Translations under genes and position numbers: made by a program
In this document: piece by piece, positions 1 through 7,834 of the stretch
Layout: every line of letters begins with the position of its first letter
Numbering within the stretch: the stretch's first letter is position 1
The notes under the pieces: model-generated
Databases searched by the model: none
Told to the model about the DNA's origin: nothing
The model's input: the letters and a program-made list of their open reading frames with translations, nothing else
DNA from: Prevotella sp.
Lineage (GTDB): Bacteria; Bacteroidota; Bacteroidia; Bacteroidales; Bacteroidaceae
NCBI GenBank assembly: GCA_017470055.1
Contig: JAFUFD010000106.1
Span: 1-42,207, forward strand
Reading direction: 5' to 3'
Length of the DNA: 42,207 nt

Positions 1-246
1 GTAAGGAAGCAGTGCAATCTGGCGAGCACGCTTAACAGCCTGAGCCACACGACGCTGGTACTTCAGCGAGGTACCTGTGATACGACGGGGAAGAATCTTA
101 CCCTGCTCGTTCAGGAACTTCTTCAGGAACTCGGGATCCTTATAGTCTACATATTTAATACCACTCTTCTTGAAGCGGCAGTACTTCTTCTTCTTCGTGT
201 CGATAGAAGGAGCAGTCAAATAGCGGATTTCTGATTCTTGTGCCAT
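1..246 (-). CDS. rpsR: 30S ribosomal protein S18 (partial, runs off the window)
   Basis: This is the N-terminal 82 codons of ribosomal protein S18, which binds S6 on the platform of the 30S subunit. The translation begins [13 protein letters not shown] and contains the S18 core, with [24 protein letters not shown] followed by a basic stretch with [22 protein letters not shown] and IALLPY. The ATG is at 246-244. The 3' end lies beyond position 1, so only the last few residues are missing. It follows rpsF with a 3-bp gap on the same strand, the usual rpsF-rpsR-rplI order, so rplI probably lies just outside the window. Identification is secure. Confidence 0.96.
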   Translation of the reverse strand, partial: MAQESEIRYLTAPSIDTKKKKYCRFKKSGIKYVDYKDPEFLKKFLNEQGKILPRRITGTSLKYQRRVAQAVKRARQIALLPY

Positions 247-249
247 AGT

Positions 250-594
250 TTAAGCCTCCTCTTTTTTACCAAATTTGTTACGACGCTTCTCAGCATACTC
301 AGCGGCATACTTGTCGAACTTCACTGTCTGGAAACGGATGACTTTCTCATCACGACGGAAAGCAGTCTCCAAAGTCTTAATCACTGATGGCTCAGCCTTG
401 AACTCCACGAGGAAATAGAAACCCGTAGACTTCTTCTGAATAGCGTAAGCCATCTTCTTCAATCCCCAAGCCTCTTCATTCAGGATCTCCGCACCATTGT
501 CGGTGAGGATTTTCTTGAACTTAGCGACCGTTTCCTTTGTCTGGTCGTCAGACAAAACGGGAGTCAAAATGAAAACGGTTTCGTATTGATTCAT
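250..594 (-). CDS. rpsF: 30S ribosomal protein S6
   Basis: Ribosomal protein S6, partner of S18 on the 30S platform. The 114-residue length is normal for the family. The start [18 protein letters not shown] and the central [22 protein letters not shown] are the S6 beta-alpha-beta signature; the tail is Lys/Arg/Glu-rich as usual. It is the first gene of the ribosomal operon. Its proximal promoter has the -7 box at 642-649 and the -33 box at 669-672, inside a repeated promoter element (see 641-762). Identification is secure. Confidence 0.97.
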   Translation of the reverse strand: MNQYETVFILTPVLSDDQTKETVAKFKKILTDNGAEILNEEAWGLKKMAYAIQKKSTGFYFLVEFKAEPSVIKTLETAFRRDEKVIRFQTVKFDKYAAEYAEKRRNKFGKKEEA

Positions 595-640
595 ACTACT
601 AAAAATTAATAATTATTTGTTGTTTTGCAAAATTGCGGGT

Positions 641-762
641 GCAAAGGTACGAAAAAGTGAGCACAATACAAAATAAAAACAAATATTTTTCATTTTTATT
701 GTCGAACGGAAGTACCTTCGACGCAGTCAAAGGTACGAAAAAGTGAGCACAATACAAAATAG
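641..762 (-). repeat. Promoter-bearing quasi-palindromic repeat, locus A (upstream of rpsF)
   Basis: Read on the minus strand, the stretch holds two direct copies of a complete promoter, each ending TACCTTTG. The proximal copy has its -7 box at 642-649 and TTTG at 669-672; the distal copy has 728-735 and 755-758. Both have exactly 19 nt between boxes and the same spacer, containing GTGCTCACTTTTTCG. Between the copies lies CGAAGGTACTTCCGTTC followed by an arm complementary, with one bulge, to the sequence around the proximal -33 box (ACAATA, AAAAT and AAAAA blocks). The same architecture recurs at 14765-14878, 20584-20699 and, without the distal promoter, at 20970-21047. Confidence 0.85.
642..672 (-). 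promoter_or_regulatory. Promoter of rpsF-rpsR
   Basis: The minus strand reads TTTG (672-669), 19 nt, then TACCTTTG (649-642), matching the Bacteroidales consensus TTTG-N19-TAnnTTTG. Transcription should start near 637, leaving a leader of roughly 40 nt before the rpsF ATG. A second identical promoter lies 86 bp upstream. Confidence 0.8.
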
Positions 763-773
763 AACATACAATT

Positions 774-1247
774 TCAATGCTGGAATGGTCTTTGCCTGAA
801 CTCAATCTCATATTCACGTCGAGACTTCCAGACTTCAAGTGTACCATACCACTCGCCCCATTGACACCTTATCAGATCAGGTCTGTTTCCTCGTGACAAC
901 TCCACGCCAAACTCCCCCAACCTTTCAATAACTCCCATGAGATTATAGTTGGAGCCTATGAGTATCATGCCTACCTTTTTACGATCCTCCAGTGCAGGGC
1001 ACAAATAGGCATAGCCATGCATCATCCCAGCATCAATATCAAAGAGAAGTTTTCCCGACCGTTTGCCAACATAGCGTGGCATGAAACCATATTCACCAAG
1101 AATCTGGACAGCCTTTTGGAAATCCTCAGCCTTCACGACCCGTGTAATCGCCTCCACGATGTCAGGTGCTACTACTACCTTCACCTGAGCACGGCAATGC
1201 GTTACGCACACAGCCATAACCATCAGCACTATCCATCCCTTCGTCAT
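774..1247 (-). CDS. Small exported protein of unknown function
   Basis: I do not recognise this protein. The chosen start is the ATG at 1247-1245, giving MTKGWIVLMVMAVCVTHCRAQ, a signal peptide with likely cleavage after CRA. An ATG 45 bp upstream is ruled out because it lies before the -7 box (1262-1269). The mature part, about 137 residues, has KVVVAPDIVEAITRVV, then a helix-turn with FQKAVQILGEYGFMPRYVGKR, and ends in charged strands. The pattern suggests a small alpha/beta periplasmic domain. Function is unknown. It is a transcription unit of its own, behind the terminator of the island operon (1330-1370). Confidence 0.7.
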   Translation of the reverse strand: MTKGWIVLMVMAVCVTHCRAQVKVVVAPDIVEAITRVVKAEDFQKAVQILGEYGFMPRYVGKRSGKLLFDIDAGMMHGYAYLCPALEDRKKVGMILIGSNYNLMGVIERLGEFGVELSRGNRPDLIRCQWGEWYGTLEVWKSRREYEIEFRQRPFQH

Positions 1248-1261
1248 TTGAAATCTTTTTG

Positions 1262-1269
1262 CAAAGATA
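1262..1269 (-). promoter_or_regulatory. -7 promoter box for the 774-1247 gene
   Basis: The minus strand reads TATCTTTG at 1269-1262, 15 nt before the ATG at 1247. A TTG lies about 20 nt further upstream. The short leader fixes the translation start. Confidence 0.65.
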
Positions 1270-1329
1270 CAATAAAAAGAGCAAACTAACAAGAAATCTG
1301 TTTCTCTTTTATAGCCCGACCTATAGTCT

Positions 1330-1370
1330 GGGAAAAAATAAGAGGTACTCCGATTGGAATACCTCTTATT
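1330..1370 (-). terminator. Rho-independent terminator closing the island operon
   Basis: On the minus strand a 15-bp stem is formed by 1370-1356 and 1351-1337 with a 4-nt loop (AATC) and one G-T pair, followed by a T run (1336-1333). It sits 33 bp after the stop of the 1403-3079 gene and closes the transcript of the lipoprotein cluster. Confidence 0.85.
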
Positions 1371-1402
1371 CTGTGATTACTCGACTTTAAGACTTCAAAT
1401 TA

Positions 1403-3079
1403 TTAGTTCCGTTTCCCGTGATAGATACTGATAATCTTCGCAGTCGGCTTGAAGTCCTCTGCTCGTCGAGGGTTGTCGGTATTAGGCAGGTCATCACTAT
1501 CCATGGTATAGACATAATCCTTTGATGTGGCTTCGACAACATTTTCGAAGTAAATCCGTTGCCAGTTCAGTTTGGGGTTCTTGCGGAACAACTCACGGAC
1601 AGAACTACCGACGTGGAAGCCATTGGTTGTTCTGATAAAAGAAGCACCTTCCCCGACAAGGAAAGAAACGATTTTGCCATCATCGACTCCAGCGCTAACA
1701 ATCTCTTTCCCGTTCTTTATAAATGTCACTCTTTCTTCCAAGACTTCCTCTGCTTCATCGTCATCCTCCATGCCCATCGAATATACCTTTTCATAACCTT
1801 TAAAATAGGTGAAGGTATCATATAGACCTGGAATTGTATTGGGAAGATATCTTACATCATCGCCTATACATATAGGTCCCAGTTTCCCGTTTCCCAACAC
1901 AAAAGTTTTCACTACGTTTGAAGTTTTATTCTTTTGAGATGCTGGGCTATTAAGGCTTAACAAGTACTTCCACCACCAATAGTTTACAAGTGTATTCTCG
2001 TTCAATCCATTAAGAGCCTTTGCAAACTCTGCCTCTGTCACAGCATCCAATGTCGGATCATACTCTATTCCATTCCATGGCTGTGGAGTCAGTTGCTGTC
2101 CTTTTACCCACTTCGCAATAACGCCTGAGATTTGAGCCACTTCAACAACGGTACCTCCATCTGACAATCTCACCTTCCGTAGTCCAATAGTACCCGCATT
2201 GTTTCCTTTCTCTGATATAACATCAAACACATAAACATTTCCTTCCTTTCTGGGATTATCCAACGTCCCTTCGAAGTCATCATTTCCTAAGAAATACAAA
2301 ATAGAACCCCATTCTGGAATATCGATACCGTTGAAGTCCTTCCTGCGATTAACGGTTATCTGGAGTTCCCGTTGGTTCTCACTTGATTCTTCTGGATAGA
2401 GAAACCAACTTCCTGATGGATATACCGCTTCAGAGAACACCTTAGCCGTGATTTCGAGTGGCTTCTGCTTTTTAGAAGGAGTCTCCTTACTCTGATTCTG
2501 GTTGTAATTATTTGATTGTGCCTGTTGCTGATTCGAACTTGCCTGTGCAGGTTGCTCTCCAGTATTATAGAACGACAGATAGTCACTCTGCGCAATTTGC
2601 CTTTGGAGTGTCATGTCAACCAAATAGATACGAGCATAATAAGTGTTTTGTCCTGGTAACGGATTAAGCGCATCAACATAGATGGCTTGCCATTGTCCAT
2701 TAAAGACTGTGCTTGGGTAAGTGCAGGTCAATTGATTTCCCTCTGATATCATATTGTTACCGTCAGCAAACTTGTGGTAAGTGCCTTGCGGTATCTCGAT
2801 AGCAAGAACTGGAACCAAATTATGCCCTTGCAACCCATTCACTGTCAATGTATAGTGAACCTGAAGCATTGTCCGTCCGTTACTTTGATCCTTTTGATCA
2901 TAAGTCAAACGCATATTAGAGAAATGTACAGAAGGCTGCACCTGTCGCTGCTGTGTATTCTGTTGTGAGTTATAAGTAAGCCCGCCCAACACGGCTTTTC
3001 CCAACTTCTTCAAGAATTGGGCATCGCAATTGATAGATGCGACAAAGCCCAATAATAGCATTAATAGTATTTTCTTCAT
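1403..3079 (-). CDS. Large exported protein of unknown function with Gln/Asn-rich linker
   Basis: Unrecognised 558-residue exported protein. A signal peptide (residues 1-20, ending NCDA) is followed by a beta-rich domain (about 45-175) with repeated hydrophobic/Thr alternation such as LQVHYTLTVNGLQGHNLVPVLAIEIPQG. A low-complexity Gln/Asn/Ser linker (about 176-205) leads to a second, longer domain with WGSILYFLGNDDFEGTL. Near the C-terminus are segments resembling the neighbouring lipoproteins, such as LGNGKLGPICIGDDVRYLP. The first part may be a ligand-binding or scaffolding beta domain, but this is inference from composition. It is the last gene of the minus-strand cluster, 52 bp after the next gene, and is followed by a strong terminator. 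Confidence 0.75.
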   Translation of the reverse strand: MKKILLMLLLGFVASINCDAQFLKKLGKAVLGGLTYNSQQNTQQRQVQPSVHFSNMRLTYDQKDQSNGRTMLQVHYTLTVNGLQGHNLVPVLAIEIPQGTYHKFADGNNMISEGNQLTCTYPSTVFNGQWQAIYVDALNPLPGQNTYYARIYLVDMTLQRQIAQSDYLSFYNTGEQPAQASSNQQQAQSNNYNQNQSKETPSKKQKPLEITAKVFSEAVYPSGSWFLYPEESSENQRELQITVNRRKDFNGIDIPEWGSILYFLGNDDFEGTLDNPRKEGNVYVFDVISEKGNNAGTIGLRKVRLSDGGTVVEVAQISGVIAKWVKGQQLTPQPWNGIEYDPTLDAVTEAEFAKALNGLNENTLVNYWWWKYLLSLNSPASQKNKTSNVVKTFVLGNGKLGPICIGDDVRYLPNTIPGLYDTFTYFKGYEKVYSMGMEDDDEAEEVLEERVTFIKNGKEIVSAGVDDGKIVSFLVGEGASFIRTTNGFHVGSSVRELFRKNPKLNWQRIYFENVVEATSKDYVYTMDSDDLPNTDNPRRAEDFKPTAKIISIYHGKRN

Positions 3080-3131
3080 ATTCTTTTCAATTTAATTATT
3101 AATCTCCATCAGTAGCACTAAGCCGATTCCT

Positions 3132-4328
3132 TCACCTACTTGTTCCTGTATCTTTAATCGTCATACCAACCTCATAGTCACCCGAGTCAAACATTCCGTA
3201 TGTATACCCAACACTTCCATATGGTAATTTCATTTCTTCTGCCCCATCATATAGTTTTTCCCATTTTCCGCCATAGAGAGCAGTCATCTCCTCCTTGAAT
3301 CTGTTGCAAAGATTAATAGCGGCTTCCTCAGATTCAACCATGTTGCCAAAAGAAACTGTATTCACACGATTACCTTCTGTGTTGATACTTATTTCTTGCA
3401 TCACGCCATTAACCCTACCTTTCAAAAATACCAAATCGTTATCTTCACTACTCCCACTACCTTTAGTAAATCCTCTCTGACGCAGTGCTTCGATAAATGG
3501 CTTTGGTTCTCCCCCAAGTTGAAGTCCTAGAAACTCCATATGTTTGTCTTCCTGTACCTCTTGCTCTTCATCTTTCTTTGCATTCTCTGGCTTAGATGTC
3601 AAACCATCTTTCACCCCTAAAAGGACCTTACCCTCTTCTGTCAAGAAACCTGTAATATCACCCATTGGTACGGTAATCGTATTCCAGAAATGACTACCAT
3701 ACAGATACAGCACCTTGCAACTATCCGCTATAGGGCACAAATAAGTATAATCCATCAGCCAACCTTCGTCGATGTCTTTCTGATCCTTATCACCATATTT
3801 TTGGATTAGTTTCATGAGATCATCTACAGGAACACTTGCAACCTCTGCATCTTCCATCAGATGTCCGTCAGACAGTCTGATTATTTTATAACACTCACTG
3901 GGAGCACCATTGCCAAAGACACCGTCAGTGACATGGAGGAATACCGCCTGGTCGTTTTGATACTCACACTCTACCATCAAGTCAAAAGCCAATGCACCAG
4001 CAGGATCATATTCTCCAGTGGTAATTGCCTTTTGAAAATAGTCGACAAGGTTCTTACAGACATCCTTCAAAGGTCCCTCGACGGGCTGTTTTAGTTCCTC
4101 TTCAACTTGCGATTCCTTGATGATGGTTCGGATTCCTTCTGCTACTCGATTCTGCACCTCACCCTCCCCGACTGGGATGTCAACAGAAAGTGTCATACCT
4201 GCGATACCTCCTTCGGGAGACGTAACACTCACCTGCTCATCAAACTTCTCAAACTGGATAGGGCTAAAACTATTGCCACCACATGCCGCTAACAAGCAGG
4301 CAATTCCGAATAATAATGTTTTTCTCAT
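3132..4328 (-). CDS. Lipoprotein with DUF3298-like domain plus a C-terminal Bacteroidales lipoprotein domain
   Basis: A 398-residue lipoprotein. Start is the ATG at 4328, giving MRKTLLFGIACLLAACGG with lipobox LAAC (Cys16); an upstream in-frame ATG at 4358 overlaps the -7 box and cannot be used. Residues about 30-235 match the paralogue at 5873-6595: PVGEG, GIRTIIKESQVEE, FLHVTDGVFGNGAPSECYKIIRLSDGHLM. The GA(H/P)-Y-x-I-x-LSDG layout resembles DUF3298, the RsiV/PdaC-type domain. A charged linker (KKDEEQEVQEDKH) leads to a second domain (MEFLGLQLGGEPKPFIEALRQRGF, EISINTEGNRVNTVSF) of a kind common in Bacteroidales lipoproteins. Function is unknown; family assignment is by eye. Confidence 0.75.
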   Translation of the reverse strand: MRKTLLFGIACLLAACGGNSFSPIQFEKFDEQVSVTSPEGGIAGMTLSVDIPVGEGEVQNRVAEGIRTIIKESQVEEELKQPVEGPLKDVCKNLVDYFQKAITTGEYDPAGALAFDLMVECEYQNDQAVFLHVTDGVFGNGAPSECYKIIRLSDGHLMEDAEVASVPVDDLMKLIQKYGDKDQKDIDEGWLMDYTYLCPIADSCKVLYLYGSHFWNTITVPMGDITGFLTEEGKVLLGVKDGLTSKPENAKKDEEQEVQEDKHMEFLGLQLGGEPKPFIEALRQRGFTKGSGSSEDNDLVFLKGRVNGVMQEISINTEGNRVNTVSFGNMVESEEAAINLCNRFKEEMTALYGGKWEKLYDGAEEMKLPYGSVGYTYGMFDSGDYEVGMTIKDTGTSR

Positions 4329-4355
4329 AATATAGCATGATTTTAGATTCAATTG

Positions 4356-4363
4356 CAAAGATA
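4356..4363 (-). promoter_or_regulatory. -7 promoter box for the 3132-4328 lipoprotein
   Basis: The minus strand reads TATCTTTG at 4363-4356, 28 nt upstream of the ATG at 4328. It abuts the stop codon of the small ORF at 4364-4465. Confidence 0.65.
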
Positions 4364-4465
4364 CTAATTATTTCTGATTATGCAAACATCTTGATATGTA
4401 TGTCTTCCCGGTAGAGGATTCAATATTGCCAATAAAGTCCATATTATTAAAAATGTTCTTTTCAT
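4364..4465 (-). CDS. Possible 33-residue secreted peptide or signal-peptide remnant
   Basis: A short ORF runs from ATG 4465-4463 to TAG 4366-4364: MKRTFLIIWTLLAILNPLPG then RHTYQDVCIIRNN. The first 20 residues look like a complete signal peptide and resemble the export signals of the adjacent genes; the mature part is only about 13 residues. It sits between two lipoprotein genes, and its stop touches the promoter of the next one. It could be a secreted peptide or, more likely, the surviving 5' end of a decayed lipoprotein gene. Too short to decide from sequence. Confidence 0.35.
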   Translation of the reverse strand: MKRTFLIIWTLLAILNPLPGRHTYQDVCIIRNN

Positions 4466-4475
4466 TGTCTTTAAT

Positions 4476-5207
4476 TTAATCGCCATTTTTCATCCAGTCC
4501 TTCATATTTTCTCTCACTTTATCGATGTACTCCTGGCGCATTTGATCACCTCTCTTTCTAATTTCCAAAGCCTTTTCATAAGTCCATCGTTCTATGACAG
4601 CCTTTGAAACATCGACAAGGAGAGGCAATCGATCTATCGACATACTCAGAAAAACACCTTTATGCAATATCTCGCCGTCTTTATATGGGTTGGGGATAAC
4701 TGTATCTGCGTAATCAACGACCTCCACAGAATCAGTATCAACCTCCAATCCATCTTTCAACGCAGTCTGAGGCTCATCTATACCGTCCTTAATATAGACG
4801 GCTTCCTCCCTATCATTATAAAAGACCACGCAAAGATGGTCAAGGCTTGCGAATGCTTTCTCTGCATCAGATATCTTGATGTCAAAGTTAAAGGGGAATG
4901 CAAGTAACATGTTTTTCTCGTAGCCCTCCAAAAAAACACCTTCATTTGAGACCACCTGTACTCCTAACCCATCATCTGCTTTTATAGATATGGTCTTTCC
5001 GCCCATCTCCTTTAAAAGTAATTGGGTCTCTTCATTTAGTTTTTCCAATAGATTCTCAGCCTCACGCTTTGTCTCACACGCATAAACCTTCACTTGACCA
5101 TCCATCACAAATTCTGCCACCTCTTTAAAAGGACGTGAATTGTTCGTACTGGCAAAGCATCCACATAACAGGAAAGCCGCCATTATAAAATACACACTTT
5201 TTCTCAT
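4476..5207 (-). CDS. Lipoprotein of unknown function
   Basis: Unrecognised 243-residue lipoprotein. MRKSVYFIMAAFLLCGCFASTNN gives a lipobox ending at Cys15 or Cys17. The mature protein is acidic and mixed alpha/beta, with an amphipathic helix (ETKREAENLLEKLNEETQLLLKEMGG), a strand-rich centre (FPFNFDIKISDAEKAFASLDHLCVVFYNDREEAVYIKDG) and a basic C-terminal helix (RKRGDQMRQEYIDKVRENMKDWMKNGD). It lies in the minus-strand lipoprotein cluster, 16 bp after the 5224-5838 gene, so the two are probably co-transcribed. No catalytic motif is visible. Confidence 0.7.
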   Translation of the reverse strand: MRKSVYFIMAAFLLCGCFASTNNSRPFKEVAEFVMDGQVKVYACETKREAENLLEKLNEETQLLLKEMGGKTISIKADDGLGVQVVSNEGVFLEGYEKNMLLAFPFNFDIKISDAEKAFASLDHLCVVFYNDREEAVYIKDGIDEPQTALKDGLEVDTDSVEVVDYADTVIPNPYKDGEILHKGVFLSMSIDRLPLLVDVSKAVIERWTYEKALEIRKRGDQMRQEYIDKVRENMKDWMKNGD

Positions 5208-5223
5208 ATCAATAAAACTTTAG

Positions 5224-5838
5224 TTAATAATACGATCCTCTAACTCTGCGTTCCCTTATATCATACACTTTCCTATCCACCATCTTCACATAGCCCAAAT
5301 GACGCCAGTATTTAACTTTGTCATGTTCTACAATCATTGGGGCTCGAAGATGTTTCCCATCAAAAGAGCCTGCCACTCCCGCATTTATTATCTTTCCGTC
5401 TTCTGTACAAAGGAAAAAGAACACACCGAAACTTTTCCACTCCTTCAATTGTTTTGCAAGACCTTCTGGGTATGACGGAACAAATTCCATAACAAAATTC
5501 AACGAGCCGTTTGTGGCAACCCAACTATCAATAACGACAGATTCTATTTCCATACCTTCAGAAACATTATCTTCCCTTATAGGAATTTTTTTACCTACAA
5601 CTTCCGAAGAATATTCTTGAAGTTCTTGTGCGATAGTTTGCCTGTTCATACTATAAATATTCAATTTCTCATAGGCATCCAACATATCACCAAAAATCCT
5701 TTTATAAGTGGGTTCCTCCGATGAAGACCTGGTTATAGATATGGATTCTTGCGATTCTGAAGCATTTTTCTGTTTACATCCACAAACGAGGGTCAGGCAT
5801 ACTAGTGCCAACAGGATTAAATGTACTTTCACTTTCAT
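5224..5838 (-). CDS. Lipoprotein of unknown function
   Basis: Unrecognised 204-residue lipoprotein: MKVKVHLILLALVCLTLVCGC with the lipobox Cys at 21, then a Ser/Glu-rich tether (KNASESQESISITRSSSEEP). The mature domain has a helical start (IFGDMLDAYEKLNIYSMNRQTIAQELQEYSSEV) and a beta-rich end with GKHLRAPMIVEHDKVKYWRH. That last segment resembles GKHLHSNMYVEDKEGDYWHR in the 6708-7169 lipoprotein, suggesting the two share a domain. No enzyme motif is visible. Confidence 0.68.
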   Translation of the reverse strand: MKVKVHLILLALVCLTLVCGCKQKNASESQESISITRSSSEEPTYKRIFGDMLDAYEKLNIYSMNRQTIAQELQEYSSEVVGKKIPIREDNVSEGMEIESVVIDSWVATNGSLNFVMEFVPSYPEGLAKQLKEWKSFGVFFFLCTEDGKIINAGVAGSFDGKHLRAPMIVEHDKVKYWRHLGYVKMVDRKVYDIRERRVRGSYY

Positions 5839-5872
5839 ATATTAAATCGAACTTGATTCCACATCCTAATAT

Positions 5873-6595
5873 TCATTTGCCAAAGCATTTCCTACCCTCT
5901 ACGGTGAGGAAGCGTTCTATTTCACTCATAGGAACGTCAAGGGTTTCCCAATCATGAATACCATATAAATATAGTACCTTGCATCTGCCTGCCGCAGGGC
6001 TAAGATAGACCTCATCCATCAAGAATGACTCATTAAAATCCTTTTGCTCCGCAGTTCCATATTTATTAATAAGCCTGACAAGATCTTCAAATTTGACATT
6101 GAACACTTCCTGCTCTCCCATTAACCTTCCATCTGAGACTCTGACTATCTTATAACTCTCAGAAGGTCCACCATTGCTATAGACGCCATCGGTGACATGA
6201 AAGAAGACAGCATAGTTGTTCTGATACGCTTTCTCTACCAGCAGTTCACAAGAGACACTACAACCAACATCGATGGTTCCTTTTCTGATGCCTGTAGGGA
6301 AATAAGTAGCCAGTGAATTAGCAATATTCCTGATAGGACCAGTCACAGGTCGTTTCATTACCTCAAGGACCATCGATTGCCTGATGATTTCCCTGATACC
6401 ATTATTAATTTTAGATTGGCGAGGACCTTCCCCAACAGGAATGTCAAACTTTAATGTCAGTCCTGCTTCTCCACCTTCTGGACATCTTGCTCCAGTAGTC
6501 CTTTTGTAAGGTTTGAACGTAACCTGCGCCTCACAATTGTTTGCGAATGCCATCATCAGGCAAGCAATAGAAATAAAAAATAAAGTTCTTCTCAT
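5873..6595 (-). CDS. Exported DUF3298-like protein, paralogue of the 3132-4328 lipoprotein
   Basis: A 240-residue exported protein. The start is taken at 6595 (MRRTLFFISIACLMMAFANNCEAQ) because the 8218 gene begins at the equivalent codon of almost identical DNA; a start at 6601 (MTM) is possible. The mature part aligns throughout with the first half of the 3132-4328 protein: PEGGEAGLTLKFDIPVGEG, GIREIIRQSMV, FHVTDGVYSNGGPSESYKIVRVSDGRLM, DEVYLSPAAGRCKVLYLYG. It lacks the second domain of that protein and the lipobox. A DUF3298-like (RsiV/PdaC-type) fold is my reading; the role is unknown. Confidence 0.72.
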   Translation of the reverse strand: MRRTLFFISIACLMMAFANNCEAQVTFKPYKRTTGARCPEGGEAGLTLKFDIPVGEGPRQSKINNGIREIIRQSMVLEVMKRPVTGPIRNIANSLATYFPTGIRKGTIDVGCSVSCELLVEKAYQNNYAVFFHVTDGVYSNGGPSESYKIVRVSDGRLMGEQEVFNVKFEDLVRLINKYGTAEQKDFNESFLMDEVYLSPAAGRCKVLYLYGIHDWETLDVPMSEIERFLTVEGRKCFGK

Positions 6596-6707
6596 AGTCA
6601 TTTAGCAATTAATTTACTAAGTTTCGCAAATGATGGTACACATTGAGGATGTACCTTTTTGACACGCCTTCAATAGTATTAGCCTTACTTATTCACCCTC
6701 CTTGATA

Positions 6708-7169
6708 TTATTTTAAGTCAATGTAATAAAAAAAGAATCTATCCTTTTCTGAATCATAGTTAGTGTAGAACCAATCATCTTCTTCTATACTCTTTGAGAC
6801 GTTAGCATACGAGAGACCGTCAAGTTCTGGGTCTACTCTAAACGACCGACTACGATGCCAGTAATCCCCCTCTTTATCTTCAACATACATATTGGAGTGC
6901 AAATGCTTCCCATCAGAAACGGCTTTGTGAACTCTGACGTGACTGGTGGTATAAGAGGACATACTCATAAAGGTGCGTTCGGTTCTTGTCTCTGCACAGA
7001 AACTTTGCAAAGCCGGCTTGCGAATCTTTTCAAGGATTTCTTGGTTGCTGGTATGGTACAACTGACTGATGGTGTAACCCTGTTTGCCGTCACCTTTCTT
7101 GTCGCAGCCCACGAGTACTATAGTTATAGCACATAGCAGGGCTAATATTGTAGTCTTCATCTTTTTCAT
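6708..7169 (-). CDS. Small lipoprotein of unknown function
   Basis: Unrecognised 153-residue lipoprotein: MKKMKTTILALLCAITIVLVGCDKKGDG, lipobox VGC with Cys22. An ATG nine bases downstream (MKTTIL) is an alternative start. The mature part is rich in aromatic and charged residues, with SYTTSHVRVHKAVSDGKHLHSNMYVEDKEGDYWHRSRSFRV in the middle; its GKHLxxxMxVE..YW stretch resembles the 5224-5838 lipoprotein. The start overlaps the stop of the preceding gene by 4 bp (7166-7169), so the two are likely translationally coupled. Confidence 0.68.
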   Translation of the reverse strand: MKKMKTTILALLCAITIVLVGCDKKGDGKQGYTISQLYHTSNQEILEKIRKPALQSFCAETRTERTFMSMSSYTTSHVRVHKAVSDGKHLHSNMYVEDKEGDYWHRSRSFRVDPELDGLSYANVSKSIEEDDWFYTNYDSEKDRFFFYYIDLK

Positions 7170-7816
7170 TGTCTGTATTGGTTTCTTTTCGTTTCTTTTA
7201 GTCGTTCTGCTCTTTCATCCCTTCCGTCCACAAGAATAATTTTAGATATTCGTTCAAAGTCGTCAGCGTTATATGTCTCTATACACATATCAAAGGGTAG
7301 AATCATTTCTGCTCCTTTGACATAGATCGTTCTCTTGTTTTCTATTCGATAGTCGTCTTTATGGCGCAGATTGTCGAAATTGGTGATGTAAGCACACGCC
7401 TCATTCCCGTCCATACCTATTGCCTGTAATAGACTGGCACCATAACCAACAGGTATCATATTGCTGATTTCATCTTCGCATATATCCTTGGTCAAACGAA
7501 TTTTGCAAAGCATTCTCACGCTGAAGTGACGGTTATCGAACTCAACCCCGTAGACCTCGGCAGGCCATACTACTTCAATCCCGTCAATCTCAGATGTCGT
7601 GGGGATACTATATCCCTCCAACTCAATGTTAAACCGCTGCCCCTCTACATACATCTGTTTCTCGATGAATGCCCAGTGACCTTCAAGGCTGCCTCGTGGT
7701 GCACCCTCCAGTTTCTTCACCTCTTCTGTAAGGTCTTTCAAAGTTGCCATTTTGCGGTCAGAACCACAGGACGCACATATCATTGCCATCAGAATGGCTG
7801 TTATTATCTTTTTCAT
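7166..7816 (-). CDS. Lipoprotein of unknown function
   Basis: Unrecognised 216-residue lipoprotein: MKKIITAILMAMICASCGSDRK, lipobox ASC with Cys17. The mature protein begins with a helix (ATLKDLTEEVKKLEGAPRGSLEGHWAFIEKQMYVEG) and continues as a mainly beta domain with VVWPAEVYGVEFDNRHFSVRMLCKI. It overlaps the next gene by 4 bp and lies 18 bp after the 7835-8218 gene, so the three form a tight block. No catalytic residues stand out. Confidence 0.68.
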   Translation of the reverse strand: MKKIITAILMAMICASCGSDRKMATLKDLTEEVKKLEGAPRGSLEGHWAFIEKQMYVEGQRFNIELEGYSIPTTSEIDGIEVVWPAEVYGVEFDNRHFSVRMLCKIRLTKDICEDEISNMIPVGYGASLLQAIGMDGNEACAYITNFDNLRHKDDYRIENKRTIYVKGAEMILPFDMCIETYNADDFERISKIILVDGRDERAERLKETKRNQYRQ

Positions 7817-7834
7817 ATCTGCTACGAATGATAT

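Noticed and set aside
641-762. Invertible promoter (phase-variable inverton) at the promoter repeats
   Set aside because: In an inverton the promoter lies between two inverted repeats. Here the promoter boxes are part of the arms, the loops are only a few bases, and no site-specific recombinase gene is in the window.
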